From the NCBI GenBank assembly GCA_012103325.1, contig WLWY01000001.1:1696986-1760985 (forward strand): a DNA stretch of 64,000 bases, in the 5' to 3' direction. The notes below the pieces were generated by a model. That model ran no database searches. It saw only the letters and a list, made by a program, of their open reading frames with translations, and was not told the DNA's origin. Position 1 is the stretch's first letter; each line of letters opens with the position of its first letter. A program made the position numbers and the translations under genes. Of this stretch, positions 45,093 through 53,920 are shown in pieces. Source of the stretch: Alphaproteobacteria bacterium. Its GTDB lineage: Bacteria > Pseudomonadota > Alphaproteobacteria > UBA8366 > GCA-2717185.

Positions 45093-46154
45093 CTAACGGC
45101 CCGACTGCAATTCTGATTCCCGGTCGAACCTGCGGCGTGCATGGTTGATCAGGTGAATGACCAACGCCTCCGGCGGGACCCCCGACACCTCCCATAGTTT
45201 CGGGTACATGCTGATCGCGGTGAAACCGGGGATCGTGTTCAGTTCATTGACCAGTAATTCGCCGTTTGCCTTAAGGAAAAAATCAACCCGGACCATACCC
45301 TCGCAACCCAGCGCTCGGGCTGCGGCGATGGACATGTCCTGAACCTTGCGTGTCAGGTCGGCGGGCAGATTGGCGGGGAAAACCAATTTGGCTCCCTTGT
45401 CGTCGATATATTTGGCATCGTAGCTGTAGAAGCCGTCATTATTCGTCGGCACGATTTCACCGGGCACGGATGCTTGCAACGAGTCGAGAGACAGAACTCC
45501 GCATTCGATTTCCTGACCGTCGGCGAAACTCTCGACAACGACCTTTGTGTCGTACTGGTATGCACTGCTCAGCGCCTCATCGTATTCCGCTTCGCTATGT
45601 ACCTTACTGACCCCCACGGAAGACCCCATATTGGCCGGCTTGACGAACAAGGGAGACCCGAGTCCGCGTACCGCCTCGGCATAAGGAACGGTGTTGTCGC
45701 GCTCGAAGGACAATGTCGTCACCGTCGGTATGCCCGCGGCTTTCAGCATGTGCTTCGAGAATTCCTTATCCATGCAAAGAGCGGATGAAAGGATGCCGGG
45801 GCCGACGAAGGCAACGTTCGCCAGTTTCAATAATCCCTGCAGCGAGCCATCTTCCCCATGCGGGCCGTGCAGAACGGGGAAAACGACATCTGCCTTGAGC
45901 GTGCTTTATTTGCCGTCGAGGACGACGATCTCGCCACTGCCGCCGGGCAGCATTGCCACGGGCGGCCAGGACGGGTCCAAGAGTCCGACCGACGGTGCGA
46001 GACGCCAAGTGCCCTGCCGGTCGACCCCGATTCGGATGATGTCGTAACCCGCGGCCTCGAGCGCAGCGTGAACGTTTTGTGCTGACTGAATGGATACCTC
46101 GTGTTCGGCGGATTGTCCCCCGAAGAGCATGGCTACGGTGCAGTGTTGTTGCAT
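45093..46154 (-). pseudogene. ddl: D-alanine--D-alanine ligase gene interrupted by an in-frame TAA
   Basis: The frame runs from the ATG at 46154, opening with VAMLFGGQSAEHEVS, and stops at TAA (45906-45908) after 82 codons. Without any frame change it continues KADVVFPVLHGPHGEDGSLQ, then VKPANMGSSVGVSK, the ATP-grasp loops and DFFLKANGELLVNELNTIPG to 45093. The whole would be 353 codons, the usual Ddl length, with every catalytic region present. One nonsense codon thus splits it. A downstream restart at the ATG of 45830 would lack the N-terminal substrate domain and probably not be active. A second ddl elsewhere would make loss tolerable; alternatively the TAA is a sequence error. Confidence 0.85.
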
Positions 46155-46181
46155 GAACTGTGATCCTCGCGGTGATCGCGC

Positions 46182-48935
46182 TCAGCGCCAGTTGCCCATC
46201 AGGATGAAGGGGGCCCAGAAGACCGGTTTGCCGTACGCATCGGAGCGGATGAACTCGATCATGGTCTTGCGCATCGCGGCCGCCTTACTCAGCGTGCCGG
46301 TCTGCAGATAGCCATACATCGTGCTCATGAAGGCGGCGGTGCTCTTGTCGGCCACGGGCCAGAGTGTCGCCAGGACCGCCTTGGCGCCCTGCCGCTGGGC
46401 GAGCCAGCCGAAGCTTTCGATTTCGCGCCCGTCGGCGCCGGCGCTGCCGAGCGCTGTCTGGCAGGCTGACAAAGTCAGCAGGGCGACGCTGTTGAAATCC
46501 AGATCGTTGTCGAGCACCTGCGCCAGGCTCAACCGGCCGCCGTCCCCGAGCAGCAGATAGGAATCGCGCTCGGTGCCCGGTTGAAAGACGAAGTGGCTGG
46601 CGACGTGCAGCACGGGGTATTCCTCATCGAGGGCGCTTTCGATGGCATCCTGCGAGAAGTTCTTGTCCAGATAGATCACGCCCGGCATGACGCCGTCGCG
46701 ATCCGCGCTGCCGGTGCGCACGATTGCGTTCAATTCGTCGGCAACGGCGGGAAGGGCGGCGAAGCCCTCGACCGCCTGGGTTAGGCCTAGCCCGGCCATG
46801 CGCCAATCCTTCGGCGGGGCGGCCGTCAGCTTGGACTTGGCGGCCTCCGTGAACAGAACGACCTCGTATTTCTCGACGAGGAAGCGCTCGCCGTCATACA
46901 GGGCCGCCATCGGCAGATAGCGGAGCACGCCGTCCAGGGAGAACATCAGCGTCTTGGCATTCGCCTGACGCAAGTCGTCGGCGATTGGCGCCAGAATCAG
47001 GTCGTAGATCGCCTGAGCGTCCGGGATGGGATTCGCATAGGGGTCGGCGAAATCTTCGGCAAGCTCGCTGACGCGGCGGTTCAGCGTCGACCGATCGACC
47101 GGGACCGTCCGGACGATCTGAACACGACCGGTCGTCACGATGATATGCAGTTTCCGGTCGGTGATGAGGTAGTGGATCAGCACCGTGCCGTCGCCGAGGG
47201 TCCGCAGGGTGCCCTGCAGCGCCTTGAGATCCTTCAGGTTCTTCTCGCCGATCTCCATTGCGCGCTTGGCGCTGCCCTTTTCCACCTCCTTGATGAGGTT
47301 CGCCAGGAACGCGCGGAAGGCGCGCTTGGCGACACGGAGGTCTTCCCGCAACTGCTTCAGGCGCGCCGGATCGACCTTAACCAGCCCGGCCTTCTTCTTG
47401 CGCAGCAATGTGTCGTATTCGGACGCGATCGCCGCCAGCCGGCCGCCGATCTCTTCATAGCGGGTCATGCCGCTCTGTTCGCTCGCCGTGTAGGAAGCCT
47501 TGCTTTCCCGCACCGAGCCGCGTGCGGCGTCTCGCCTGACATAATTGAAGTGCTCTTCCTCCTTGATCATTTTGACGACTCGTTGCGCTTCGGGCAGGCG
47601 TCCTTCCTCGACCAGAAGCGATGCCAGCGTCCTAAAGGCGGTGTCCCGTTTCTGGACGTAGAGCTTCTGCAAGGCGTCGTCCATCGAGGTGATTCCGGCA
47701 CGCAACCCCTGGACGATATTGACCGCCCGCTTGCCGAACAGGATTGCGGCGTCGCGCTGACCGCCGGCGCCGAGGACGACGCTGTAGAGCAGCAGCGTAT
47801 TCCATTCGAGTTCCTTGGTGAGATGCAGCCGCGGCGACACCAGGATTTCCTCGCTCAGCGCCTTTGCTGTATCCAGCTGGCCCGCGCCCGCGTAGGACCA
47901 GGCCAGAGCGAGTTTGCCGGACAGCGTGCGGTAGTTGTCGGGGCCGAGAAGTTTTTGATAGGTCTCGATGGCCTCCTGTTGGTAGCGCCGGCTCTGCTCC
48001 GGTTGGCCGCGGGCTTGCTCTATCCGGCTGAGGAACAGCAGGCTGTCGCCCGTGAAACCGTGCCGCCGCCCAAATTTGTTCTCGCGTATCCGCAGGACCT
48101 GCTCCGCGAGGGTCTTCGCCTCATCGAAATCGCGGCGCCGATAGGCGATCAGCGCCAGAGCGTTGTAGCTGCCCGCGATCTCGGGGTGGTCCGGCGCGAA
48201 CACTTCCTCGAGAATTTCTAATGAGGTCCGGGCGTTCTTCTCGGCCCGTTCCAGGTCGCCAAGACTGTAGTAGAGCGTGCCGAGCAGCCGGTAGGCCTCC
48301 GCCGGGGTGGGATGCCGGCCGCTGATCTCGCGCGCCTCGTTTGGCGCCGCCGCCTGCAACAGCTTTTCGGCGTCGGCGTAGCGTCCCTGAAGCATGTGAA
48401 GCCCGCCGAGATAGACCTGTGAGTCCGCAGTGTCGATATGGTCTGCGCCGAGCACTTTCGTGCGCAACCTCAAGGCCTTCTGAAAATGCGCCTCGGCCGT
48501 TTCCAGGTCGCCCCTGACCTGATGGAGGTAGCCCATGAAGTTGACGGTTTCCAGTGTGTCGGGATGCTCAGGGCCGAGCGCCTTCTTGCGGACGGCTAAC
48601 GCTTTCTCGAAATAGTCTCGCGCCAGGTCCCAATCGTTGTAGACATAGGCATGAAGCCGCGCCAAGACGTCGTAGCCTTCGCCGAGATACCAGTGGTCAG
48701 GGCCGAGCGAATCCTCGACCCGCACGATCATCTTCTCGACGAGCGCCACGATTTCCTTGGTACGCCCTTCCTTATAGAGCTGCTCCGCCTCCTGGCGCGC
48801 CTGCAACACCTCGATATGCACGCACCCCGAAAGCCCCAGCACGAGCAACAGCGACATGGCGAGGTACCGCGTATGGAATTTCACGCCGGCCACGCCGCGG
48901 AAAAAGCCTTCTAGTCTGGAACCGACCAAAACCAT
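46182..48935 (-). CDS. TPR-CHAT domain lipoprotein
   Basis: Up to 917 residues. Near the N-terminus LLLVLGLSGC is a lipobox, so the protein should be lipidated; the real start may be the GTG about 16 codons in (48887), giving a tighter signal peptide. Residues about 40-400 are TPR repeats of the kinesin-light-chain type (LGPEHPDTLETVNFMGYLH). A helical linker (about 420-600) follows. The C-terminal CHAT peptidase domain has the catalytic His in VLHVASHFVF near residue 775 and Cys in LSACQTALGSAG near 820. CHAT proteases are separase/caspase-like; TPR arrays select partners. The substrate is unknown. Confidence 0.9.
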   Translation of the reverse strand: MVLVGSRLEGFFRGVAGVKFHTRYLAMSLLLVLGLSGCVHIEVLQARQEAEQLYKEGRTKEIVALVEKMIVRVEDSLGPDHWYLGEGYDVLARLHAYVYNDWDLARDYFEKALAVRKKALGPEHPDTLETVNFMGYLHQVRGDLETAEAHFQKALRLRTKVLGADHIDTADSQVYLGGLHMLQGRYADAEKLLQAAAPNEAREISGRHPTPAEAYRLLGTLYYSLGDLERAEKNARTSLEILEEVFAPDHPEIAGSYNALALIAYRRRDFDEAKTLAEQVLRIRENKFGRRHGFTGDSLLFLSRIEQARGQPEQSRRYQQEAIETYQKLLGPDNYRTLSGKLALAWSYAGAGQLDTAKALSEEILVSPRLHLTKELEWNTLLLYSVVLGAGGQRDAAILFGKRAVNIVQGLRAGITSMDDALQKLYVQKRDTAFRTLASLLVEEGRLPEAQRVVKMIKEEEHFNYVRRDAARGSVRESKASYTASEQSGMTRYEEIGGRLAAIASEYDTLLRKKKAGLVKVDPARLKQLREDLRVAKRAFRAFLANLIKEVEKGSAKRAMEIGEKNLKDLKALQGTLRTLGDGTVLIHYLITDRKLHIIVTTGRVQIVRTVPVDRSTLNRRVSELAEDFADPYANPIPDAQAIYDLILAPIADDLRQANAKTLMFSLDGVLRYLPMAALYDGERFLVEKYEVVLFTEAAKSKLTAAPPKDWRMAGLGLTQAVEGFAALPAVADELNAIVRTGSADRDGVMPGVIYLDKNFSQDAIESALDEEYPVLHVASHFVFQPGTERDSYLLLGDGGRLSLAQVLDNDLDFNSVALLTLSACQTALGSAGADGREIESFGWLAQRQGAKAVLATLWPVADKSTAAFMSTMYGYLQTGTLSKAAAMRKTMIEFIRSDAYGKPVFWAPFILMGNWR

Positions 48936-49175
48936 GTGTGTCCATTGGCTGCTGCGTACGAATCGTTTAGCGCAGGATTAGTACGGTATCACAGGTTCCC
49001 CTGTACAAAGTGCCCGACCATAACAAATGCGCGTGACAGGGGCTGTGATGAGAGTCATGAGGGGGAGCATTTTTTATAGCGCAACCGGACACTTATTTTT
49101 ACAACGAGGATGGTCAGGGGTGAGGCGCCGAATACAGTTACCTTATGGACGCTCAACGACCCTGCGGAGAACCGA

Positions 49176-49616
49176 ATGTCTGCAATCACCCAAAAAAGGG
49201 GCCTTGTTCCGGAACTCTATGTGAGTGATATCGCGGTGAGCAGAGTATTTTACGTCGAAACGCTCGAATTTGCCGTGCTCTTTGAACGCCCGGAAGACGG
49301 ATTTCTCTATCTGGAACGAGACTGCGCGGAGCTGATGCTCGATAGCGCAGAGATCGGGCGTACCTGGATTGCTGCACCACTCGAAAAGCCATATGGGCGT
49401 GGGATCAGTCTGCAAATCTGGACGGAAGCCGTCGAAGCGCTGTACGCCCGCGTGCGGGAAAGCGGCGCCGGGTTATTCCTCGAGATGGAAGAGAAGTGGT
49501 ACCGCCGCGACACGGATTACCTCGGTACGCGACAATTCATCGTCCAGGATCCGGACGGCTACCTGCTACGATTTGCGGAGGATTTGGGGGAGCGCCGGAC
49601 ACCACCTCAGTCTTAA
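49176..49616 (+). CDS. VOC superfamily protein (glyoxalase/bleomycin-resistance fold)
   Basis: A 146-residue protein. The ATG at 49176 has GGAG seven bases upstream and replaces a longer frame that starts at 49110. The VOC beta-alpha-beta pattern is seen in ELYVSDIAVSRVFYVETLEF and in QFIVQDPDGYLLRFAED, which matches bleomycin-binding-type members. The usual first metal His is absent (the equivalent strand has no His), so it is more likely a binding protein than a glyoxalase. No partner gene is obvious; the 49617-49775 gap holds nothing recognisable. Confidence 0.85.
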   Translation: MSAITQKRGLVPELYVSDIAVSRVFYVETLEFAVLFERPEDGFLYLERDCAELMLDSAEIGRTWIAAPLEKPYGRGISLQIWTEAVEALYARVRESGAGLFLEMEEKWYRRDTDYLGTRQFIVQDPDGYLLRFAEDLGERRTPPQS

Positions 49617-49775
49617 GTCCATAATGCCAGATCATCGTGCCCAAGGCATGCTCGCTGATAACTAATATCGCTCGACCTGGGAAAGAGCAGCTCTTTGGTC
49701 TCGAAGCGATGCCCCATCGACGTGCGGTCCGATTGGGTATCGTTTGCTTGGATTGCCCGATGAAGGGAGAGATGC

Positions 49776-50387
49776 ATGAAACGCGAATACGTTCCTGCCC
49801 TAATCATCGTCATGGCGTTGGTCGTGGTCGCCATCAGCGGCATCGGGCCGCATGACAGGCTGACCTGGTTTCTCGAGATTGCTCCGATATTCGCCGGGGT
49901 CGCTATTTTGGTTTATTCGTACCGCCGGTTCCCGCTTTCTCATCTGCTTTATGCGTTCCTTTTGTTGCACGCGGTCGTTCTGGCTGTCGGTGGCCACTAC
50001 ACTTATGCCAACGTGCCGGCCGGGTTCTGGGTCCAGGAGTGGCTCGATCTGTCGCGCAACCCCTACGACCGCCTGGGCCACCTCGCCCAGGGGTTCGTGC
50101 CGGCGCTGCTTGCCCGGGAAATCCTGATCCGCCGCTCGCCGCTCGAAAACAGCAAATGGCTGCCGTTCCTGGTGGTCTGCGTTTGCCTGTCGTTCAGCGC
50201 GCTTTACGAACTTATCGAATGGTGGGCGGCGCTGATTCTCGACCAATCCGCCGATCAGTTCCTGGGGACGCAAGGCGACGTCTGGGATACCCAATGGGAT
50301 ATGTTCATGGCGCTCATCGGGGCAATTACGGCCCTGACAACACTCGGCAAAGCGCATGATAGGAGCATAGCGAAAGTGGCAATGTAG
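49776..50387 (+). CDS. DUF2238 (YjdF-like) inner-membrane protein
   Basis: A 203-residue protein with six hydrophobic segments. Conserved family elements are HYTYANVPAG near residue 72, NPYDRLGHLAQGFVPALLAREIL near residues 89-111 (interrupted here only by the helix), ELIEWWAAL near residue 145 and TQGDVWDTQWDMFMA near residue 170. The acidic and histidine residues buried in the helices suggest a metal or heme site, but the role is unknown. ATG with GAAGGGAGAG upstream. It stands alone. Confidence 0.85.
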   Translation: MKREYVPALIIVMALVVVAISGIGPHDRLTWFLEIAPIFAGVAILVYSYRRFPLSHLLYAFLLLHAVVLAVGGHYTYANVPAGFWVQEWLDLSRNPYDRLGHLAQGFVPALLAREILIRRSPLENSKWLPFLVVCVCLSFSALYELIEWWAALILDQSADQFLGTQGDVWDTQWDMFMALIGAITALTTLGKAHDRSIAKVAM

Positions 50388-50556
50388 CGAAGGCGTGCAC
50401 GACGATACGACACGCGCTGGCATGCCCCTATGCCCGAAAACAGCAATCCTGGCCGGTGGCTAGGCGTTTACGGACCGAGGTTCTAGAATAGCTAACGGAC
50501 GCAATGTCCGGACTAATTCGTCGAACGGAATTCCATGGAGTAGAGGACGTAAGGGA

Positions 50557-51435
50557 ATGAGCGCTGGAGAGCGGCTGCCCGGGACGCCTGTCCCGATGCA
50601 CAAATGGGAAGGGCATGGCGGGGTTATGATTGCGGGGGATACCTGGGGCGATCCGAACGGGCCGCTGGCTGTGTTGCTGCATGGCGGCGGGCAAACGCGG
50701 CATGCCTGGAAGGGCGCGGGGGAGACGCTCGGCAACAGCGGCTATCACGCGGTCGCTTTCGATGCACGCGGGCATGGCGATTCCGATTGGGCCGCGACGT
50801 CGGAAGATTATGCGCCCGACAACATGGTCGAGGATTTGGCCTGCGTGTGCCGAGCGCTTGGCAGCGACAAGCCAATCCTGGTCGGCGCGTCGATGGGGGG
50901 TGGGGTCAGTCTGCTGTCCATTGGCACCGGCAGGATCGATGCGGCGGCGCTGGTTCTGGTCGATATGGCGCCGAAGATCGAACCCGAAGGGTCGCGCAAG
51001 ATTCAGGAATTCATGAGCCAGAAGCCGGATGGCTTCGACACGCTGGAAGAAGTCGCCGAAGCGATCTCGAATTACCAGCCGCATCGCAAGCGTCCGCGCA
51101 ACCTCGACGGGCTGGCGAAGAACGTGCGGCTCGGCGCAAACGGCAAGTACGTCTGGCACTGGGACCCGGCGCGCCGTGCGGGTCAAAGGGTCAACTCGGA
51201 ATACCGGCAACGCTTGCACGAATGCGCGGACATGTTGGAACTGCCGACCTTGCTGGTGCGCGGCGGCCTGTCGGACGTGCTGAGCGAGGACGGTGCGCAA
51301 AGCTTCCTGAAACAGTGCCCGCATGCGGAATATGTCAACGTCAAGAACGCCGCGCATATGGTGGCTGGCGACCGCAATGATATTTTCGCAGGTTCGGTCA
51401 TTGAGTTTCTGGAAAGGGTGGCGCCGGCAAAGTAA
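50557..51435 (+). CDS. Alpha/beta hydrolase
   Basis: A 292-residue cytoplasmic hydrolase. LLHGGGQTRHAW (oxyanion loop) is near residue 42, the nucleophile Ser in LVGASMGGGVS near residue 108, the acid in GLSDVLSEDGA near 245 and the catalytic His in NAAHMVAGD near 268. The lid region is helical and short. It is similar to hydrolases annotated as peroxidase- or ester-cleaving enzymes; the substrate is undefined. Nine bases separate it from the enolase-superfamily gene, so they probably form an operon. Confidence 0.9.
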   Translation: MSAGERLPGTPVPMHKWEGHGGVMIAGDTWGDPNGPLAVLLHGGGQTRHAWKGAGETLGNSGYHAVAFDARGHGDSDWAATSEDYAPDNMVEDLACVCRALGSDKPILVGASMGGGVSLLSIGTGRIDAAALVLVDMAPKIEPEGSRKIQEFMSQKPDGFDTLEEVAEAISNYQPHRKRPRNLDGLAKNVRLGANGKYVWHWDPARRAGQRVNSEYRQRLHECADMLELPTLLVRGGLSDVLSEDGAQSFLKQCPHAEYVNVKNAAHMVAGDRNDIFAGSVIEFLERVAPAK

Positions 51436-51444
51436 GTTCGGTGT

Positions 51445-52488
51445 ATGGAATTTTTTCCTTATAGCCTTCCGTTGCGCGTGCCCTATCGCTGGGCAAAAGG
51501 CGAACAACTCGAGCGGCGCGGCCTGCTGGCGCGGGTCGACCTCGACGGCGCGGTTGGCTGGGGCGAGATGGCGCCGCCGCCGCATGAGGATGTGGATGGA
51601 TCGGCGCGGGTCGCGGAAGCGGCGGCCGTCGTCGACGGGCTGGACCCGCAGGCGGGCGATTTTCTGGAACAGGTCGATGCGCGAGAGCCCTATATGCGAA
51701 TTCGCTGCGCTATTGCCACGGCCTGGCTGTCGGCGAGAGCGGCTCGGGAGGGAAAATCCTTGTCGTCCTCTCTCGCGCTAGACGGTGAGGCAGCAGCGGA
51801 GGTGGTGCCCGTAAACGGGCTGGTGACTGATGGCGATGCGGACGCGGCGGCGGATACCGCGCGGCGGCTCGCTGCTGAAGGGCACCGGACCTTGAAGATT
51901 AAATGTTCGGCGGCGCGGGCGGAGGATCTGGTGCGGGTCGCGGCAATCCGTGACGCGGCGCCGGACGCGATTCTGCGGCTCGATGCGAACGAGGCCTGGC
52001 ATCCGGACTGGGCCGCCGCGCATCTGAAAGACTTCGCGGAGTTCAGTATCGACTATGTGGAACAGCCGATCCCTGCCGGTAATACGGCGGCGCTAGCCGC
52101 GGTGCGCAAGGCGAGCCCTATCGGTATTGCCGCGGATGAAGCCGCACTCGACGAGACCGCGATCCGCGAATTGCTGACAGCACAGGCAGTCGACGCGCTG
52201 ATCCTCAAGCCGCAGCGGCTCGGCGGGCCGGACAAGACGCTCGCGATCATCCGGCTGGCCGCGGCGCAGGGCGTGCGTTGCACCATCACCAACAGTCTGG
52301 AAACGGCAGTCGGCGTCACCACGGCGCTGCATATCGCCAGCCTGCATGGCCAGCCGATTCCCGATTGCGGTTTTGGGACCTCGCGTTTCTTCGCCGAGGA
52401 CGTTGCGCCGCCACCGGCCATCGTCGATGGCGTCATGACGGTGCCGACGGTTCCGGGCCTGGGCGTCGAACCGAAAAATTTCGGATAA
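51445..52488 (+). CDS. Enolase-superfamily enzyme (o-succinylbenzoate synthase/epimerase-like)
   Basis: A 347-residue two-domain enzyme. The capping domain covers residues 1-100. In the barrel, KIKC near residue 150 carries the first catalytic Lys, DANEAW near residue 176 the first metal Asp, VEQPI near residue 203 the Glu, AADEAA near residue 225 the third ligand and LILKPQRLGG near residue 253 the opposite Lys. The Lys-Lys arrangement fits the MLE/OSBS subgroup, which includes o-succinylbenzoate synthases, N-acylamino acid racemases and dipeptide epimerases. There are no other menaquinone genes here, so an epimerase or racemase role is as likely. Confidence 0.85.
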   Translation: MEFFPYSLPLRVPYRWAKGEQLERRGLLARVDLDGAVGWGEMAPPPHEDVDGSARVAEAAAVVDGLDPQAGDFLEQVDAREPYMRIRCAIATAWLSARAAREGKSLSSSLALDGEAAAEVVPVNGLVTDGDADAAADTARRLAAEGHRTLKIKCSAARAEDLVRVAAIRDAAPDAILRLDANEAWHPDWAAAHLKDFAEFSIDYVEQPIPAGNTAALAAVRKASPIGIAADEAALDETAIRELLTAQAVDALILKPQRLGGPDKTLAIIRLAAAQGVRCTITNSLETAVGVTTALHIASLHGQPIPDCGFGTSRFFAEDVAPPPAIVDGVMTVPTVPGLGVEPKNFG

Positions 52489-52602
52489 GGGTCGTTAATC
52501 GCTTGATTGCATGCGATATTAGGAATAGAACAAAACAAGAACTTATTCACGTCATGAGACACCGCTCGCGGTCGATTTCCCAGAAAATAAGGCGCTCTTA
52601 AA

Positions 52603-53849
52603 TTGATCTCCCGCCTACGCCTCTCGTGGCGCGACGCGTATTACGGCTGGTTCGTGGTCGCCGCCTGCAACGGGGTCGCGTTCATCACCTGGGGCGTCAC
52701 GATCTTCAATCAGGGCGTCTTCCTTGGTGTGTTCGTGCGAGATTTTGGCTGGTCTCCGGCGACGCTGTCGGTCGGACCTGTGCTGTTCCATCTGTGCGCG
52801 GGGATGGCCGGTGTTTGGGTCGGCCGTATCGTCGACCGTCGGGGGCCTCGGCTCGTCCTGATCGTGGGCGCGGTGCTGATTGGGCTCGGCATGATCGGCT
52901 TCGGAATGGTGCGCGAGCCGTGGCACACCTATCCGGTGTTCGTCCTATTGGGCTGCGGCTTTACCTGCATCCACACCATCACGCTCGGCAAGATCATTAC
53001 CCGCTGGTTCGTGCGGCACCGGGTGCGCGCGATGGCGGCCGCGACGTTCGGCGCGGGGCTGGGCGGTGCCGTGCTGGTGCCGCTCAATGCGGCGGTAATC
53101 GAAGGATGGGGTACCTTGGCTGGCGGGGTCGTGCTCGCCGCCGTGACCTTGGTGGTGATCGTTCCGCTCGCGCTTTGGATCATCAAGGACGGACCGGAAG
53201 CGGTTGGCCAGGAGCCGGACGGCGGTCTGGTACCCGAGGAATCGCAAACCGTCGATCCCGATACGGACAGCCACCCCTGGACGGTACCGGAAGCGATGCG
53301 CACGGTCGCTTTCTGGGGCTGTCGATCTGCTTCGCGCTCGGCATGGCGGCGCAGGGCGGCTACCTGGTGCACCAGGTCATGTTCCTGCAGATGTCGCTCG
53401 GCCTGATCGGTGCGGCATCCATCGTGACCGTAACGACCCTGATGGGCATGGTCGGGCGCGTCGGGTTCATGTTGGTCGGTCCGCGCCTGTCGCCGCGGGT
53501 CTGGGTGGCACTGATGTTTGCGATCCAGGCGACGAGCTTCCTGCTGCTGGCGACCGGGTCGAGCCCTACGCAACTATTGATCGGCTCGGCGCTGTTCGGC
53601 CTGACCATGGGCGTCATCGTCGTCCTGCAGCCGCTTGCCACCGCCGCGGTGTTCGGACAGCAGGCGTTCGGGCGGATCTACGGTCCCATCTACATGTCGA
53701 TCCGTATCGGCTCCGGTGCTGGACCCTTGCTGGCCGGCGTGCTGGTGGCGACGACAGGCAACTATGAAGCGGTCTGGTTCTTGCTGGCGGCGGCCCTGTT
53801 TGCGGGTGGCGTCGGAATCTTCGGAGCGATGTCAGCGGCGCGTTCCTGA
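52603..53849 (+). pseudogene. MFS transporter gene with a 1-nt frameshift
   Basis: The first frame from TTG 52603 encodes six helices and the central loop as far as MRTVAFWG, then loses homology-like character. Starting with LSICFALGM in the next frame (about 53319) the remaining six helices run to the stop at 53849. The break lies in the GGGG run at 53315-53318: one extra G would give an intact protein of about 415 residues resembling oxalate/formate-antiporter-like facilitators. It is therefore a frameshifted gene or a base missed in sequencing. The TTG start has AAGG ten bases upstream. Its neighbours, the enolase-like and PrpD-like genes, suggest uptake of their substrate. Confidence 0.85.
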
Positions 53850-53920
53850 GCCGCTGTTGTCTCCTTCGGTTCCGGCAGTGTTAACTTGCGCCGAAACGCT
53901 GGAGGGGAGCAGGCATCGCG

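Noticed and set aside
53311..53322. Programmed -1 frameshift in the MFS gene
   Set aside because: No X-XXY-YYZ slippery heptamer or clear stimulatory structure; a missing G in a G-run explains it.
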